This document shows, piece by piece, positions 21,098-22,984 of a stretch of 22,984 nt of DNA. Under the pieces are notes generated by a model. It had not been told where the DNA came from. It did not search any database and worked only from the letters and a program-made list of their open reading frames with translations. Source of the stretch: Hysterium pulicare CBS 123377 (taxonomy: Eukaryota > Ascomycota > Dothideomycetes > Hysteriales > Hysteriaceae); contig AJFK01000376.1 of assembly GCA_000467715.1 (NCBI GenBank), forward strand, positions 1-22,984, in the 5' to 3' direction. Position numbers and translations under genes: made by a program. Numbering within the stretch: position 1 is the stretch's first letter; the number at the start of each line of letters is the position of its first letter.

Positions 21098-22269
21098 ATG
21101 TCCTCAGAATCCTGGAACAATCCAATCTCATTTCTGTATGGTGAACACCACAATGGGCATATCGATCTCCCTGAGTACTCCTATACACGTCAAGATGGAG
21201 CTTGGATCGCCCACTTACAAATAGCCTCCGAATACTTCAACATTCCGCGAACTCGATTCAGTCTCGCGAGTGGTTCGAAGAAGGTCGCAAAGCGGGGTGT
21301 TGCTGAGCTCGCACGAGACCGTATTCGTCCGTGACTCCCCTCTTATCTAAGGTATAATAGTGCTAATAATCAACAGTTCAATCCGGAAGCTTCGTAGATA
21401 TCGAGTCTCAATCCGAGGACTCCGCCAATGACGACTCGCTGCGATCAGCTGGAGATGACTCCCTCATCTCGAGCGACTCCTTGCCGCTAAGCAACGAGAT
21501 GGACGTCGAGATCCCGTTCGTTCCAACGCCCCACCAAGGATTGATTGCGAAGAGCGCCAAGCGACACATGATCCTGCTCGACCGCATCAGCAACATGGCG
21601 GCAAAGGATCTGAAGCAGGTTGCATTTCTCACCCTGGATGTTGAGCGGCACACGATTACCCACATGGTCACCGAGGTTGGGTACACCATCTGGGTCCCAG
21701 CCAAGGGTCCACCAACGCCCTTCCACTTCATTGTCGAGGAATACCAGGACCTCCACAACCGTGGGACACTCGACAAGAAGGCAGAGTTTCACGGCGGTAC
21801 CTCACAGATCTTGTCGCTCTCCAAGGTCGAGAGCTTGGTCAATGTCACTCTGGAGGAACTGTGTCAAGAGAAGTATAGCCTAGGCCTTGTCGCCGGACAC
21901 GGCATCGACAATGACGTGGAGTGGTTGGAGGAAATTGGTAACGATTTGAGCGACCTCCCGTGTCTGGATGTTGCGAAGGCTGGATCAGGTCCCGGAAAAT
22001 TGCAGAATGTTTCGCTGGAGAAGATGTTGACGCAGCACGGGCTTCACTGTTGTGACCTGGATAATGCAGGAAACGACGCATTGATGAGCCTGTACTTGCT
22101 GCTCCGCATGGCAGGCATACAAGTGGATATGTTCCGATGTCCCTGCGGTGCGAATGATGAGGCTCGAGAGGATGGAGAGTGGTACTGGGGTCTCTTCTCT
22201 CTGATGTGGCAGGGAGTTTGTGGAGCTTGGAGATGGGTGTTCCCGGAGCGACAGGGAACGGAGCAGTAG
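21098..22269 (+). CDS. dsRNA-binding domain fused to DEDDh exonuclease-like (Gfd2/YDR514C-type) domain
   Basis: Two exons: 21098-21326 and 21377-22269, giving 373 aa. The 50-nt intron has a GTCCGT donor, a CTAAT branch and an ATCAACAG end; an alternative donor GTATTC five bases earlier also keeps frame. Exon 1 is a double-stranded-RNA-binding domain (residues about 7-76): NPISFLYG, then IDLPEYSY, and the RNA-contacting GSKKVAKRGVAELA at 59-72 with the KKxxK lysines intact. An acidic Ser/Asp linker follows (78-111). The second domain (about 150-325) has the RNase-H-like fold motifs of fungal Gfd2-like proteins: LTLDVERH (Asp164, Glu166), TEVGYTIWV, AGHGIDNDVEWL (Asp254 or 256), LDVAKA and DLDNAGNDALMSLYLL (Asp310). 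The usual HNAGND His is Asp305 here, so nuclease activity may be weakened. If exon 1 is not spliced, it ends at a TGA at 21332-21334 as a 78-aa dsRBD alone. A role in dsRNA handling or RNA silencing is inference. Confidence 0.8.
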
Positions 22270-22958
22270 AGGTCATGTCGGAGATGCTTGTGATCAATGA
22301 GGCTCATGTATTTCTCAGTCGCCGGGTTGAAAAATACAAATGTATTCCATGCTCCAATGTTTCATCGCTTCCACAGCTGTCCCGCCCTAATTCCCATTCT
22401 CATGTACTGACCATACCGGATTATCCCATCCATGAGAGAGATGTCGTCGGGGAAGCTTGGAATGATGTTTGCATAAGAGCGTAAAGCTCTCAAGTTGGAG
22501 TTTCAACAGCCTGCACTGGGGGCATCCTTCGATACCTTCCAGCTCTCATTGTGTTCATGCACCCATGTATTGATTTTTGTCGGAGCCGGGGCGATGAAGC
22601 GAGGAAGCATGCCTGTAGTCGTGGGGAGGAAAGAGTGCGGCAAGCTGACTTGAGGTGCGTTTTATCGAGGAAGGGTATGATAGGCATCCGCTGCAGGCGC
22701 AGTCTCCGGGGACTGGCGAGAGGGTCTCTCATAGACATGGCGATCGGTTGAAGAGCCAGCGACTTGGTCCCATACGTTTTCTCCGAATACCCTTGGGTTG
22801 CCGACAATACTATTAGAGCTGCAGTAGATCCTATGAGCAAAACGACATGAATCCTGAAAAAGGTGACACACATTAGTCCACATGCACGTTCTCTCTTCAA
22901 TCCAGCAAGATACTATGCGATATCGCTTCCCCGGTCTTTCAACTGCGGAATCCGGACA
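22270..22958. other. 3' region with a doubtful minus-strand frame
   Basis: After the stop of the dsRBD gene no firm gene is seen. The minus frame 22900-22490 (136 codons) has one hydrophobic segment near its start (FFRIHVVLLIGSTAALIVLS) that could be a signal anchor, followed by Arg/Pro-rich sequence. A second minus frame (22883-22662) overlaps it and looks equally protein-like (VFGENVWDQVAGSSTDRHVY), so neither can be trusted alone. Confidence 0.35.
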
Positions 22959-22984
22959 CCCCCCCCCCCCCCCCCCCCCCCCCC
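22959..22984. repeat. 26-base C homopolymer at window end
   Basis: The last 26 bases are all C. A run this long in otherwise balanced DNA, exactly at the end of the record, is most simply a sequencing or assembly edge effect, though a real poly-C tract cannot be excluded. Confidence 0.9.

Overview
The window looks like nuclear DNA from a filamentous ascomycete, probably a Dothideomycete (inference from gene families and style). Genes are small and on both strands. Introns are 46-105 nt, with GTRNGT-like donors, CTAAC/CTGAC branch points just before the acceptor, and YAG ends. There are lineage-type BTB proteins, a small secreted cysteine protein and a PGAP4-like membrane glycosyltransferase. 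No tRNA, rRNA, CRISPR or intact transposon was seen. Most exon chains below were assembled by hand from splice signals and reading-frame continuity; none was tested against transcripts.

Left end (1-5000, + strand): a decayed hypothetical gene with several stops and frame changes (146-1383), then two intact tandem BTB/POZ paralogs (1532-2615 and 2911-4054) with identical intron positions, then a third, broken BTB copy (about 4684-4903).

Middle (5000-13000): a mostly empty stretch with a weak secreted-peptide candidate, then a short four-exon gene for a divergent Elf1/ELOF1-type zinc-ribbon protein (6792-7212). On the minus strand follow a coiled-coil protein built from two adjacent 21-bp (heptad) repeat arrays (7696-8797) and a PGAP4-like GPI-glycan glycosyltransferase (9517-10999). 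On the plus strand is a 126-aa, six-cysteine secreted protein hidden by one intron (12548-12991).

Right part (13000-22984): a five-exon minus-strand gene (14934-16710) for a zinc-knuckle protein. Its internal exons look duplicated, and each starts with a hydrophobic-acidic motif resembling a SUMO-interacting motif. After about 3 kb with no supported gene comes a two-exon hypothetical protein (19663-20394, 5' end unsure). Divergent from it is a gene joining a double-stranded-RNA-binding domain to a DEDDh exonuclease-like (Gfd2/YDR514C-type) domain whose usual catalytic His is Asp (21098-22269). The window ends in 26 consecutive C, probably a sequencing or assembly edge.

The genes do not form an obvious pathway. 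The RNA-binding exonuclease-like fusion, the divergent Elf1 paralog and the poly-SIM-like protein are the three candidates for undescribed biology. The tandem BTB array and the decayed genes suggest a region of fast gene turnover.
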